NCBI GenBank assembly: GCA_018697195.1
Contig: CM031858.1
Location: 81,723,133-81,787,132 of the forward strand
DNA from: Certhia americana
Lineage: Eukaryota > Chordata > Aves > Passeriformes > Certhiidae
Direction of reading: 5' to 3'
DNA: 64,000 bases
Both the position numbers and the translations under genes were made by a program. Positions 1 to 11,439 of the stretch are shown here, one piece after another (position 1 is the stretch's first letter; each line of letters starts with the position of its first letter). The notes below the pieces were generated by a model. It ran no database searches, was not told the origin of the DNA, and was given only the letters and a program-made list of their open reading frames with translations.

Positions 1-559
1 CATTCAAGCTTCTTGGCTGAAAGAAGCAAACTGTGGTCTGCTAAGACTTGAATAAGGCCCAGGGAGTATCTGAAGTCATTTGAACTCCTAAGTGTTCAGT
101 CAGGGCAGCACGTTGGGATCACTGTGCATCTGAGATCACACAGCCCAACACAGCCACTCTGCTGCCTGTGTCTGTCCTCTTAAATGATACTGATGCAGAC
201 AGTTAAATGGAGTAACTAAATAAAAATATTTTCTGTCTCAAAAGTAGGAAAGGGAAAAATGAAACAAAGAGCATCTAGATCAAGTGATTCTCAAATTTTT
301 CCTCCTGTAGGAAAGCCCTAATTTTCTTACGTATAGTGGACTTAGTACAGCTCATAAGCTGATGTGCTCATCTTATTAAGGGCTGGGTGTGGCACACAGA
401 TCCTAACACTTTTAGAAGTGTTAAATCTATCTGAATTGAAACCTATTTTTGGGCCACCACAGCCTAAAAACAAAATGTGACTAGAATAAAATTAAGATAA
501 TTTAATTGGAAGACTGCACTTATCAGTCAATCCCATGCCCAAGAATTCCCTTGATTCTG

Positions 560-700
560 GGATAGAACAGGATGGAGGTCTTCTAGGGAGGTAATAAAAA
601 CTGGCTTGGATGTGATCCTGTACCCCCTGCCTTAGGAGAATCTTCTTTAACAAGGAAGGTCGACTAGATGATCTCAAGACTTCCTTCCAACCATTCTTAA
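560..700 (+). mobile_element. CR1 LINE, 3'-end fragment
   Basis: The block around 601-699 carries the avian CR1 3' signature in order: CTTGGATGTGATCCTGT, a CTGCCTTAGGAGAA segment, then GACTAGATGATCTCAAGAC and CTTCCTTCCAACCATTCTTA. The terminal octamer microsatellite is missing or decayed. The 5' boundary is uncertain. It is a short, strongly 5'-truncated non-LTR retrotransposon copy in the same orientation as SEMA5A. Confidence 0.8.
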
Positions 701-2264
701 GAGATGGCCAATGAAAATATATAATGGATTGGAATAACAGAAGAGCTTGACTACTTTTCTGTCTCATTCAGAGGAAGTTTTTCATATTCATAATAAATAT
801 TCTGGGTTTTCTGTGTGAAGTAGAAAATCTCAAAGAGACAAGTGAGAGCTGGAAAATGAAATAGGACTACGGTCCAACAGCTAGCATACTGCTTTTGAGT
901 GTAAGATTTACTTATGTCTTTATTTGTCATCTGATTCACAGCATGGATTTGGATCTCTCTCTTCTGCAGCTTGAGTTTCCTAAACAGTAGGACTCAGAGG
1001 ACTCTTTGGGTTTTCTGACTTTGCAGATATTTGATTCAAGCTTTGAGAAGCTTTTTTAATAAATTTGGAATGAAACATGTAAAAGCTTTTGGGAATGGTT
1101 CAACACTTTCCGTAGGTATCACTGTTACTGTTGTTGGAAAAGTCCAGTCCAGATTTGATGCAGGCAGTGTAATACAGGCTTATGGTTTTGAGAGAAAGGA
1201 AGTCCACAGGACTTCTCAAATGTGTCTGTAGCGTGCTTCTGGGGTGACTGGATGATGTGCTGTTAGAGCTGGCTAGTGTGCTTTTGCTGACATTCATGTG
1301 GTGTAGCTGAATTTCTGAAACTCTTCAGATCTGTCGTTTTGAGTCATTGATAGATGAATGAGTGGGTGGATTTGGATAGTGCTGCTCTGCTACCCTTATA
1401 GCCCAATGCAGACCTTGCTGGAAGTGCTGGAGTGCCTGTGCATATGTGTGGCGTGCTGGAGGTGCATAAATCTGGCTAGCATGAGGATTGATGGCAACAT
1501 TAGCTGTAGGAGCATGGACTTCTGTGCAGACTGTGCCCCAGACTTGCTAATACCATGGGACTGGAGTAGCAGATGTTCGTGTTAATTGAAGCGTGTTGAG
1601 ATATCCTTTACTTGTCTGTGCTATAGACATCGCTTTAAAATGCCTGTTGAACAGACAGTGTAATTGCTGTGTGGAAGTTTATAAATACTGACGTTACTGA
1701 TTCAGATGTTAATGCACTGTTATAACAACCACAGGAATATTGGTTGAGGCCCTTTTCCTACTGGAGTTTGGTTTTCCTCCTATTTTGTTTTCAGAAGAGG
1801 AACACAAAAGCAAATTTTGCAAGTCTTCAGAGCAGTTAGAGCATATTTGGTATAAGTCACATCAAAAAAGGGTTATCTAAATTTACATTTTCTTGTCTTG
1901 AAAGTAAATAGACTATAGCAAGTACCTACAGCAATTTTTAGAGAAGTGGAATGATGTTTTTTGTATTTGTCACGTGCTTGATTAGTAGAGACATCTGTAA
2001 CATGCTTGAGACCGTGAAGAGTGTTTAATTCCTCTGGACAGTAGAAAACAAGGTCCTCACAAGGAGAATGTTTGGTTTCTTATATAAGTTTTGCTGTTGT
2101 TGCTGTCATGAACATGAGGACAGCTGGAGTGGTAACATAGGCTTCTTCTTGAAAAAATGACTTGGAGAGCAGAAATGTGTCCCTTTTGTCATCTGAGTAT
2201 GCATTATGCACTGCAACCTCCCTGCAAAGTGTAAATTCCCCTGTTCCTCCACCCCCCCACAAGC

Positions 2265-2565
2265 TGCCAGCTCAGATTTAGGGGGAGTACTGGAAGAAGG
2301 GAACTACAAAATAGGGTAGAGAGAGTTACAAAAGAGGCCCCCTTACCTCAGGATGTATTCCAAGGCCTTTATTCCATGAAGGAGATCCAGAGGCAAGAGA
2401 GGAGTCACATGGGAGGAGAGGGGATTTTATCACCTTTGGGGTCGGGGTCAAGTTACCTGGCTGATGGCCATAGGTCAGGAGACAAGGGGGCAGGTAACCC
2501 AGGCCAGGTTACAGTTTCTGGGGGAGGGGCTTTGGGGGGAGAACATTCCCAAAAGGGATACAACA
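2265..2565 (-). mobile_element. Solo LTR of an avian endogenous retrovirus (antisense)
   Basis: Read on the minus strand the block has LTR architecture: a TGTTGTATCCC-like 5' edge, a GC-richer U3, a GATAAAATC TATA-like box (complement near 2423-2431), an AATAAAGG polyadenylation signal (complement of 2368-2373) and a pyrimidine-rich U5 with CTCTCTACCCTATT. This layout matches LTRs common in bird genomes. No retroviral coding region flanks it, so it is probably a solo LTR. Both ends are estimates and I see no certain target site duplication; the flanks ACAAGC and CAAAGC agree only partly. Confidence 0.65.
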
Positions 2566-3313
2566 GCAAAGCTCTTGTAAAAGAAAACAAACAAAAATGC
2601 CACCCTTACAGATTCTTATCTAGGATATATTCTTCCCTTCTTGTGCCTTATTACTATACCAAAAATCTATCAGATTGAATTATATGCTTGGTAATACTCA
2701 AAGAACCTGAAAATAGCTTATAAAAATGAGCTGACTGATGTGAAATCTGATGAGTAATCCTGTTGGTAGACAAAGCGTATCTGAGGTTGCTCTTTCTTTG
2801 AAGAACAGATGGGGATCTTATTGCACACAAGTAATTGATTTATAAACTGATTAATGCTGCGAGTAGGTTTCTACCTTTAATAGGCATAGCTATTTAAGTA
2901 TTGATATTCATTAGTAACTAGCTAATGACAAGAAATTTTTCAGCACTTTGTCTTCTTTCAAGAGGCTCTTACCATTATTTTGCAGGACCTGAGGATCAAT
3001 ACTCCTATGAACAGTTTTTCAGCAGTCCCTATGGACAGCAATTACCTTTAAGTTGCATAACATTGCATGTTCAGATGGATGCATCCTCCTCACAAAAGTC
3101 AGTGGCAAGCCTTAATGCTTGCTGTCTCTACAAATTTTGTCTGTTGTAAGTTCCTACTTTTTCCAGGTGTAAAGTATGAATCCTCTAATGCCTTTTCTGG
3201 AATGCTTCTCACTCTTCCTAGTATAGGCCTTTTTGATATCATAGTCAATTTTAGTCAATTTAGTCTTTTACTAGGAGTGTTAATAATATTGCTTTCTCAA
3301 CTTCACAAAGTCA

Positions 3314-3363
3314 ATAGTGATAAATATAATAGTGATGATGATGACAATAATAATTACTATTAC
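3314..3363. repeat. AT-rich trinucleotide-like tract
   Basis: Imperfect GAT/AAT triplets: AGTGATGATGATGACAATAA followed by TAATTACTATTACT. Confidence 0.6.
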
Positions 3364-3794
3364 TTTTAAAAAACCCCTGTTTTCTTGAATTTCTCTGCAG
3401 AATGATTCTTGGCTTCCATGTGTTCTTGTGTTGTAAAACTGAACTGTTTATCTAGACCTAGTTTTGCCATTTAAAATTCTGAGACCGTAGTCAGGACTTC
3501 AGTCAAGCACAGAAAACATTTTTTGTGGTCTTAGGAAACAAACATGGGTCTCAGAAGCTTAACTCTTAAATAGATGAAGGAGAACATATTACTGGGAAGA
3601 TGATAATGTTACTTGCTGTACTGGTTCTAGATGAGGCTGTCATAAGATTTATTCTTTGACAAACTGAGAACCATGTTGTTGTGAACAGATGTCATAATAT
3701 GGAGCAGAGCAGAGCAGCAAGTGTACTTTAAATGGAAAAGGAACATGCTTTAAAACATATTAAGGAAGAGGAGAGCTGACAGTTTGCATTAAAA

Positions 3795-3882
3795 ATTAGG
3801 TGGTCAGAAACTACTATGAAAGTACTGTGTCAAACTACTATGAAAGTACAGTGAGCTGGACTGTAGTTTCTAACCAAATTAG
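3795..3882. repeat. Inverted repeat enclosing a 24-bp tandem duplication
   Basis: Left arm TGGTCAGAAACTAC (3801-3814) pairs with right arm GTAGTTTCTAACCA (3863-3876) at 13 of 14 positions. Within and beside the left arm, AAACTACTATGAAAGTAC occurs twice, at 3808-3825 and 3832-3849, with a 24-bp period. It could be a hairpin or a tiny non-autonomous transposon remnant; no known family was recognised. Confidence 0.75.
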
Positions 3883-6066
3883 TTATGTTAAAAACAAGTT
3901 GTACAAAGCTTCCCAACATGCACATTTAAAAACTCTTACTGGCATTTTTAATGAGAGGCAGCGTAGTGTCCTTAGGATTTGCATTTGTGTGGAAGTGCAA
4001 GCACAATGAGTATGGAGAAGAGACTTAATCAGAGTAATGACTGCACCAACAAGGTTGATAATGTCAGAAGTTCATACAGTATATACCAGAAACTGCATTA
4101 AATCTGTGACCCTTTGCTATTTTTTGCTTGTAGGGAAAACAGAGAATTATAGGGGAAAAATATGAAACTTCTATATAATACATATGCCTCGATTTAGATT
4201 CGAATTTATTAACTCAAAATGCACACTTGACATTTAAAACCTGTTTTTTTTAAAAAGTGCTATCAGATGCTGAAAGTAATCTTGCAGGGTTTCTCAACAC
4301 AGATATACATGTAAACCTAATAGTGAAGCAACATAGATGATATTTATCTATTTCTAGCATTCTTTTCATGGTTCAAGGCATATTATTTCTGTTTGAGTAG
4401 TAAACATTTCAAATGTTTAAAATTAGAAAAGAAAATTTATTAGAGAAACCCTCTTTCACTGATTTAATGATATTTAGTGTCTACCTATACCTGGGCTAAA
4501 CTTTTCTCTTACATTGAAGTAAGATCTTTCCAGTGTTTGAAAGTGTGCAAAGTTGAAACTATTACGGAGGTTTTGCAGAGTCCAAACCTTAACAAGTATT
4601 GTAAAATTAGTATGGGTGTCCTGCAGTGTATACTTATAGGTGCAACCTTTCCACAGAAATCTGTAGATTTATTTGTTAGTGTTTTTGCTATATGTTAGTT
4701 ATCCAACTTCCCTTGTGTGCAAGAAGGCTGTAGAGGGGCACCCATTATTGTTTCAAGGTTGCTAATGAAATCTTCCTGCTCAGGTTCTAGACCATTTATT
4801 TAATGGAATGATGGCATACAGGTACATCAAGCTGAATTATCAGCTGCACCGCTTATAACAAGGTCTTTATGATACAGTGTTCAGACAGCTTGGTTTCAAG
4901 TTTAAATTCTGAAGGTTTGAATCAAAAAATGTGATGTCCCATAGACCTTTTTTTTCAATAAATGGGGAATTTATGGCTCCCTAGATATTATAGTCCAGAG
5001 ACAATTTCTCTGTTCTCCTATCTGAAAACTATAATAGCCTGACAGTGTGCATGGCAAAGATTAGAGGAATGGTGATGATAGTGCTCAAATGTTAGACTTT
5101 TTATTCAACAGCTGGAGTGCCTTTCAGGAGCTGCCACATGCCACTGCCTTCTCTCCTTTCACTCTTCACTCAAAAAACTTGCAATGTATGAAATGTTAAC
5201 TTGAGGATGAAAAAGTGTACTGATCTTTTTCACAAACTTCAGTCTTTCATGATATACTGAAGGTTTGAGCATGTAATCCTGACTTGGGCAAAATTCACAT
5301 TTATGTCAAAAGAGTCTTTATAGCTGTAGGATCAAGAAGCCTGGATGTTCTGCTGCCAGAGTGGCATATCAAGAACAGCCTTTTGTTGGATTCTTTTGAC
5401 TTATTGTTTGGCATTTTCAGATTCATAGATAAAAATCCTAAATCTGTTGTTAGATAGTGAACAAGTAGTGCTCCTAATGCTGAGTTCCTTTCTGTTTTGT
5501 TGAGACTGCATCAATCCAAACATTATTTCTTAATTTCGAGTGCTTCAGCCTTGTATTTTCCTCAGGTCTAGGAACTTCCTTTAAAAGATGACTAAATATT
5601 TTCCAAAGAATTAGGAAATAAAACTTCTCATGAGGAGGAGAGTGATGGTAGTGTTACTCTGACAGATCCCTGAGGGGTCAAGCTGCTCATATTGGCAACA
5701 TGATCTGGTTTAATTGGGCATGTTAGCATTCCACATATCCTCATGTTCCATTTGTGGCTGAACATTGCCTTCCTTTCCCACTCATCACTCTTACCTTTCT
5801 GGTCTGTAAGGAAAAAAGTGAAGGTTTTTAGGCCATTTTAAGTGATGTAAGCAGTTTCCTGTAATGCAAATGTGATGGCACAGAGGATGAGCCAGGAATT
5901 TATGGGTAAAGCAAGAACATTTTGGACTTAAGGGGAGCGCTGAAGGAGAGAACTGGGAATAGAGAGGGGACCCACCTTTCAATTTATACCTTATTAGGAG
6001 ACATGAACTCAGCCTCTTAAGCCAGAACAAGTAAAACCACCTGTTTTGATTTGTCTCTCCTGACAG

Positions 6067-6127
6067 GTAAAAAAAGTGAAGGTGAAAAAAGTAAAGGAAG
6101 TAAGCGTAAAAAAGGTTAAAAAAGAAG
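6067..6127. repeat. Degenerate GTAAAAAAG-type tandem repeat
   Basis: Purine-rich array of variants of GTAAAAAAGTGAAG, GTGAAAAAAG and GTAAAGGAA. In one frame it reads KKVKVKKVKEVSVKKVKK, but it has no flanking coding sequence and is treated as a simple repeat. Confidence 0.7.
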
Positions 6128-8387
6128 TTTCTTTGTTTTTATTTATTGAAAAGAGAAAGGAGAAAGAACTGTGATTTATTTATGAATGGTAGGTAAAATG
6201 CACATGCTGGTGAAGAAAACCAATCAGACAAAAACCTCAGAAGAATCTAAAAGCTCTTAAGAACAATTACTCTTTTAAAATTAAATTTAAGAAGAGAATC
6301 TGAATTTTTGAGCTGCAGGTAGTAGGGATAGGGACATCTTGGAAAGTGGTATGGCAGAACTCCTGTGCCTTTCAGCTGCTCTTTTACTGTTCTGTTTCTA
6401 GAAATCACAGCACAGCCTGAAAGGCCAAAGGCTATGACAGTTTAGAGCTTCTTTTTCAGAGCATTGTTTTTTCTTTACTTATAAGATTCTATCACTTTTT
6501 GCCCTGCTTCATGAGCATCTCAGCTGGAAGCCTGAAACTATTGCAGTATAAAAGAGTACTCATGTGAGACAGAGTATTTCAATAATGCATCACTGTATCA
6601 GATGTGCTGAGCTACTGATGAACAGAGTAAGAAAGATAGTATTTTTTATTTACATGTATGCTTATTCATATGGGAAAAACTCATCAAGTGTAGTTTTTCA
6701 AGCTGAGATACTTAGCCATGCAGTAGGGTTTTTTGATACTTACTTGGCAAGTAGTTATTTGTCCAATTTTAGGTAAATTTTGTTGTCCTATTTGTACTGA
6801 CATTTTTAACAATGCCAAACAATGTGATTTGGGGTAATGTTGATAAAGGAAGAAAAGGGGAAAGACCTGCCTATGTTATAAAACCAGTAAGCTTGTTCCA
6901 ACCAGTCTAATAAGCATGGGACAAAATTGTGATTTATGTATCTTTCAGCCTCCTTCAGGGTTTCTGTCCCTTGGCTCTCCCTCAGCGACAGTTACAGCAT
7001 ATCTCCTTGGAATCCCAGTGACCAAACACTGGTGTTTGCTCTTTGGACCAATGAGAAATCCTACCTCTGTTTGGTATTATGTATCTTTATTGGGAATGAA
7101 AGACTAACAAGATGGCTGCATCTATTCAGAAACAGCATCTCCAAAATTAAATGCTTGTTCAACCCTATTTCTAAACATATAAGGCAGACTAAAGGCTTCA
7201 AACAGTAAAAAGGAATTTAATCATTAGTCAATTCTAATTGTAACCTCAGTTTTTCTCTGTAATTATTTGTTTGTTTCTTTTTCTCCAGCTAATTTCCAGT
7301 TGTGGATTATCTGGGCTCCTGTGGGATCTCTTATCTATGTCTCCTTTCTTGCCTGATATTACTTACTGACTCTGAGCTGTCTGTAGTTTCCCAATTGTCT
7401 GTCTGGTTTTAGACCAGCAGATCTTCAATATTTTCAGAAGAGTTTCCGTTCTGGGTCTTAGCCATGAAAACAATAAATCATTCCCTGCTTTACTGGAGAT
7501 TGATAAGGGACACTTTCCAGTAATTACTCCCTTTTTTTTTTTAATCTGGAATAGGTCTTTGGCTTTTGTTGTTTGCTCATTCTCTGGTTTTTCGCCTTTT
7601 ATTTTGTCATGGGCAAATGCTTGGGCATACATTTTGTATTGATGAAAAGAACTGTCTGAAAGCTGTGAATTTCATCTTAAAATGATGGTCACAGGACCTT
7701 CAGGGTAGGGAGGAAGCTGTTGGAACCCTGTGAGAAATAATTAAAAAAGACAATTATAGGAAGGTTCAAAGCTAGCTGAAGACTACAGCGTGATATTTTT
7801 TTAGGCTAGATGAGAGTTTTGATAATGAAAAAAAGTGAATTCTGCATTTAAATGAGCTGTAGTAATAAAGTACAGGAATCTGGAATTATTTCATAAAATT
7901 TCAGCATGTTTTAAAATTTCTTGAATAAAACATTTTGATTTTTTTTTTCTAGAATAACTCATGTTTTGGTTTTCAAAATGTACCTCTGAAACAAATCCTT
8001 TCCTTTTTTACTTGAAGGTGCTTGGAAATAGAAATGTTAATTTCATTATTTGTTGTGAGAGAGTAAAAGCTCTGACTTTCAATTTCACACAAATAAAGTC
8101 CCTGCTACAGGTAGAATGATGCCTCTGTTTGGCAGGTCCCTAGCTAGTTCCTTGAGGCAGTGAACCTGTGTATTACATGGGATGAGGACAAGGCACAGCA
8201 AAGGCTTAAACAGAACCAACAGAAGGTTGTGATTCCTGGATTGGTGCCATGGAAGTGGAGGCAAGTGGATGGCACTTCAATGCAATCATTGGAGTGCCAA
8301 GGTAGTTGAGCACCAGAAAGTGACTACTGAAACACAAAGCCTTCATTACTAATTTGAAATAGCCTTTTTTTTATCCTTCCCTGCCAA

Positions 8388-8828
8388 GGTCATGGTTTAG
8401 GAATTACCAATTCAGTGCCCCCACCGAGACTCCTCAAAGCATATACCGCTCTTGCTTCCCGGTTTTCTCCTCCCCCTTCCCACTGTGGCAGGATGAAGTT
8501 GACAATTAGGAGTACAAAAGGCAAAGATCACAGGTTGAGATAACATATTACTGGAAACAGTAATGAGATAAGAAACCAAATGGTAACAGCAACAATAGTA
8601 ATGCCAGAAGGTATAAGAAAAGAACTGACTCAGACAACTAAACCCTCCAAAAACATTCCCTCCAGCACACTTTCGTGACCATGAGGACTCCCTTCTCCCT
8701 GGAAGAGATTTCCTGTCCCTTGTCCCTGTTTATGACTGACGTGGTATAAAATAACCTCTGTGTCCTAGTCATGCCCCTTCCCAGCTATAGCAAAAAATTA
8801 ACCCTGTCCTGGGTTAATCCCCAAAGGT
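8388..8828 (-). mobile_element. Diverged ERVL-type solo LTR (antisense)
   Basis: The + strand starts with a CATGGTTTAG-like edge, then has the CAGGTTGAGATAACA segment, an AGTCATAAAC-type TATA region on the minus strand (about 8730), a CTGTGTCCTAGTCATGCCCC block and an AAAAATTAACCCTGTCCTGG end. This order matches, in antisense, a widespread avian LTR whose sense strand begins with a TGTCCTGG-like sequence. The copy is old. No internal retroviral region is attached. It lies 60 bp from a CR1 ORF2 fragment. Boundaries are approximate. Confidence 0.7.
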
Positions 8829-8889
8829 AGTGGACCTGGATTTTTACAGCGAATCAACCAAAAATGACAAGTATAAATGGTTGTGCATG

Positions 8890-9272
8890 GAAGACCATGA
8901 AAGGAGCAAGCCGCTCATATCTGAACTCAGAAGATGTAAAAATGAATTCTACAAAAGATGGAAGACAGGACTGGTGACCCAGGAGAAGTGTAGAGTAGTT
9001 GTCTGATCTTGTGGGGATAGACTTAGGAGAGCCAAGGATGACCTTAAGTTAAATCTGGGAAGGAAGGATAAGAGCAGCAAGGGATTCTACAAGCACCTCA
9101 GCAGCAAAACGGAGACTGGGGCAAATGTGGTCCCACTCCTGAATGGGCACAGGGAACTGGTGAAAAGTGACATGGAACAGACCAAGGCATTCAGCTCTGC
9201 CTTTACCTCAGGTTTTGCTAGTAAGACCAGACTTCATGAATCTCTGGTCCCTGAGACCATGGGAAAGTCTAA
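8890..9272 (+). mobile_element. CR1 LINE ORF2 fragment (region before the reverse transcriptase)
   Basis: Sense-strand similarity to the avian CR1 ORF2 linker between endonuclease and reverse transcriptase can be followed continuously: AATGAATTCTACAAAAGATGG, GACAGGACTGGTGACCCAGG, GATTCTACAAGCACCTCAGC, GTCCCACTCCTGAATGGGC, and GCTAGTAAGACCAGACTTCA. In CR1 this encodes KGFYKYxSSK, GPLLN and DMEKAE-like motifs; here stop codons and frameshifts interrupt it, so it is a dead fragment. It is bounded on the left by an antisense LTR and fades after the GACCATGGGAAAGTC segment. Confidence 0.85.
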
Positions 9273-10127
9273 TCTCTTTTTTCACTCCTATCTTTTCTTA
9301 TTGTCCTTATGGGGCAGCATCCAGTGTGTCTCACCCTCGGCCTTTCTTCTTCCCTTGGCTGCAAACAACAGTCAGTTCCAACCACATCTAAACGTCAGAA
9401 GTGGATGTGTATTACATTTCCCTGACTTCTAGCAGGAGTGGAAAACTAAAAAAGGCCAGTGTTGATAGCAAGAATGTGTTTGTTGCACTGGCACCATCGT
9501 GGACGCAGAGCGTAGCCAGGCAACAGGAAAACAGGGCATTCATTTATCAGACAGGACACAGAACAATCTCTAAACGTTCTTCCCTCTGCTTTGAATCAGG
9601 GAAAGCAATTTGCAAAAGAATATGTGCAGAACATGCAAAATCTTGCACAAGGGAAATTTCTGTAGCAAGAAATATTCAGAAGTGGGGGTAACATAGGTAG
9701 AAACACAGATTCAGGTAACAAGATTATGAGTGCTGACTTGCAACCTGCCTAGAGCAGAACTGATCGTAAGTCACTGGAAAAATGCTTTCAGTGTAAAATA
9801 AATAACATATGAGCAAAGAAAAGGCAGTGTGTGCTACTTGAATCTGGATGTTATCAAAAAACCAGAATGCATTTTGGGTGGAGTCTAGGCTTAAGATAGG
9901 ATTTTGGTTCTTGATTTTTTATTTTACTTTGAAAAAAAACCCAAACTTGGTCTATATTTTAGAAGCATTTCATATAGTTCCCCTTGCTATGAAGAACTGA
10001 TTTATTTTCTTTCATTTTTGCTGAAATTACTTTTAAGAGCATCAAAATATATAATTTTGATGAAATTTATTGCTAATTTGAAGTAAATTAAATAGCGAGT
10101 GATGTCTCTATTTGGAGTTACTATTAA

Positions 10128-10320
10128 ATGGTTGTATCAATACTGGGTCAGACCATACCTGCTGTACTGTCTTGTCTCCAGCCTGCAGCAGGTACCTGTG
10201 AAAAGCCTAGACTTGTAATGACAGTTCCTTCAAAAATTTTCTCAGCCATTGGAATCCAGGAGCTTCCTGAGGTGAAGGTAGGGTCCTGGATGGGTTTTTA
10301 TCCTGTCAGCTCTTAAGCAG
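10128..10320 (+). mobile_element. Possible ancient CR1/L3-like repeat
   Basis: The segment CTGGGTCAGACCATACCTG followed by CTTGTCTCCAGCCTGCAGCAG resembles the 3' region of an old amniote CR1/L3-type element, where a GGGTCAGACCA box precedes a CCTGTCTC box and a CAGTGGC-like box. The later part (CAGGAGCTTCCTGAGG, then CCTGGATGGGTTTTTATCC) is weakly compatible. The match is short and made from memory, so the call is tentative. Confidence 0.4.
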
Positions 10321-11439
10321 TCACAGGGGATTTGCAAAGTGGAGTAACCACAGGCATAAAATCGCACCATTCAGTGACAGATATTTTAACAGTAATAAAG
10401 AAATTTTCTCTGTTTGATTAGGTTTTGTAGCACAAAATAGAATAATGTATTGCCAGCAGGGCAGATTTAATCAAGACTTCACTTCCCTGAGGGATATTTT
10501 CATATCAATTTCACCCTGTGACATTTAACTAATTTTTTCTATCTTTGTTGCCCTATGGAAGAGAGTTCTGCAGCTCATCATGGGAATGAAGACCTTCTGG
10601 GATTTATATCCTTAAATATTCTTTATAATTCAAAGAACAGTGAATGCACTTTAAATTCACTGTTTAAAATCAGTGAACAATATTTTCTGTGCACCATTCT
10701 CATGATTGTATAACAGTCTATTATCTCTTTCCTCAGATGCTTTTTTTTCCTAACCTAAGGAATCAGTCTATTTAATCCTGCTCTGTAAAGAAAACACAAA
10801 AAGCTGGAGGTCTTTTGTCCCCTTTCTATGCATCTTTCCTAGTTTCACTTTCAAATTTGAAATTATATGTTGGGAGACTAAAATGCAAAAAAGTGTTCAA
10901 AACAAGGAGGTAAATGGATTTGTACCATGGTTCAAGGATGTTCTCTACTCTTTTGTATTTCTTATTATTTATTCTTGCTTTTTTTATTATTGTAACTCAT
11001 GATCTTACTTTTGATATTAATGTTCAATTCGGAGCTCATCAATGAATACATGAAAATAAATAATGTATTTATTCAAGGTATTTTTTCCTTGTGTTTTATT
11101 AGAACTACAAATTAAATTCAATATAGAAAACTGGCCATTCAGATTTATAAGGGTTCCCTAGAACTCTGTGTAGTCAGTTCCTTGCCAATCTGAATAACTT
11201 AGTGTCTTAGGCAAGTATTGTCACATAACTGTTCATTCCCTTTTTTGCATCACTTAAGGATATGTTCAATATTTATGAATTCTACTGTAGATTACTGTGT
11301 ATCTCAACTACTCATATCCTTCCCCCTGAAAATTGACCATATACCTACCCACTTACTTTTTAACATCTTCATCCATTGAAGAACCTTCCCTCAGGCCCTG
11401 ATTTTTTTGAAGTTGTTCTTAAAGGTCCTTTGGTAAGAG

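Noticed and set aside
9704..9721. ATTCAG/GTAACA as the donor of a missing upstream SEMA5A exon
   Set aside because: The preceding codons do not resemble the expected Sema N-terminal strand and no matching acceptor was evident.
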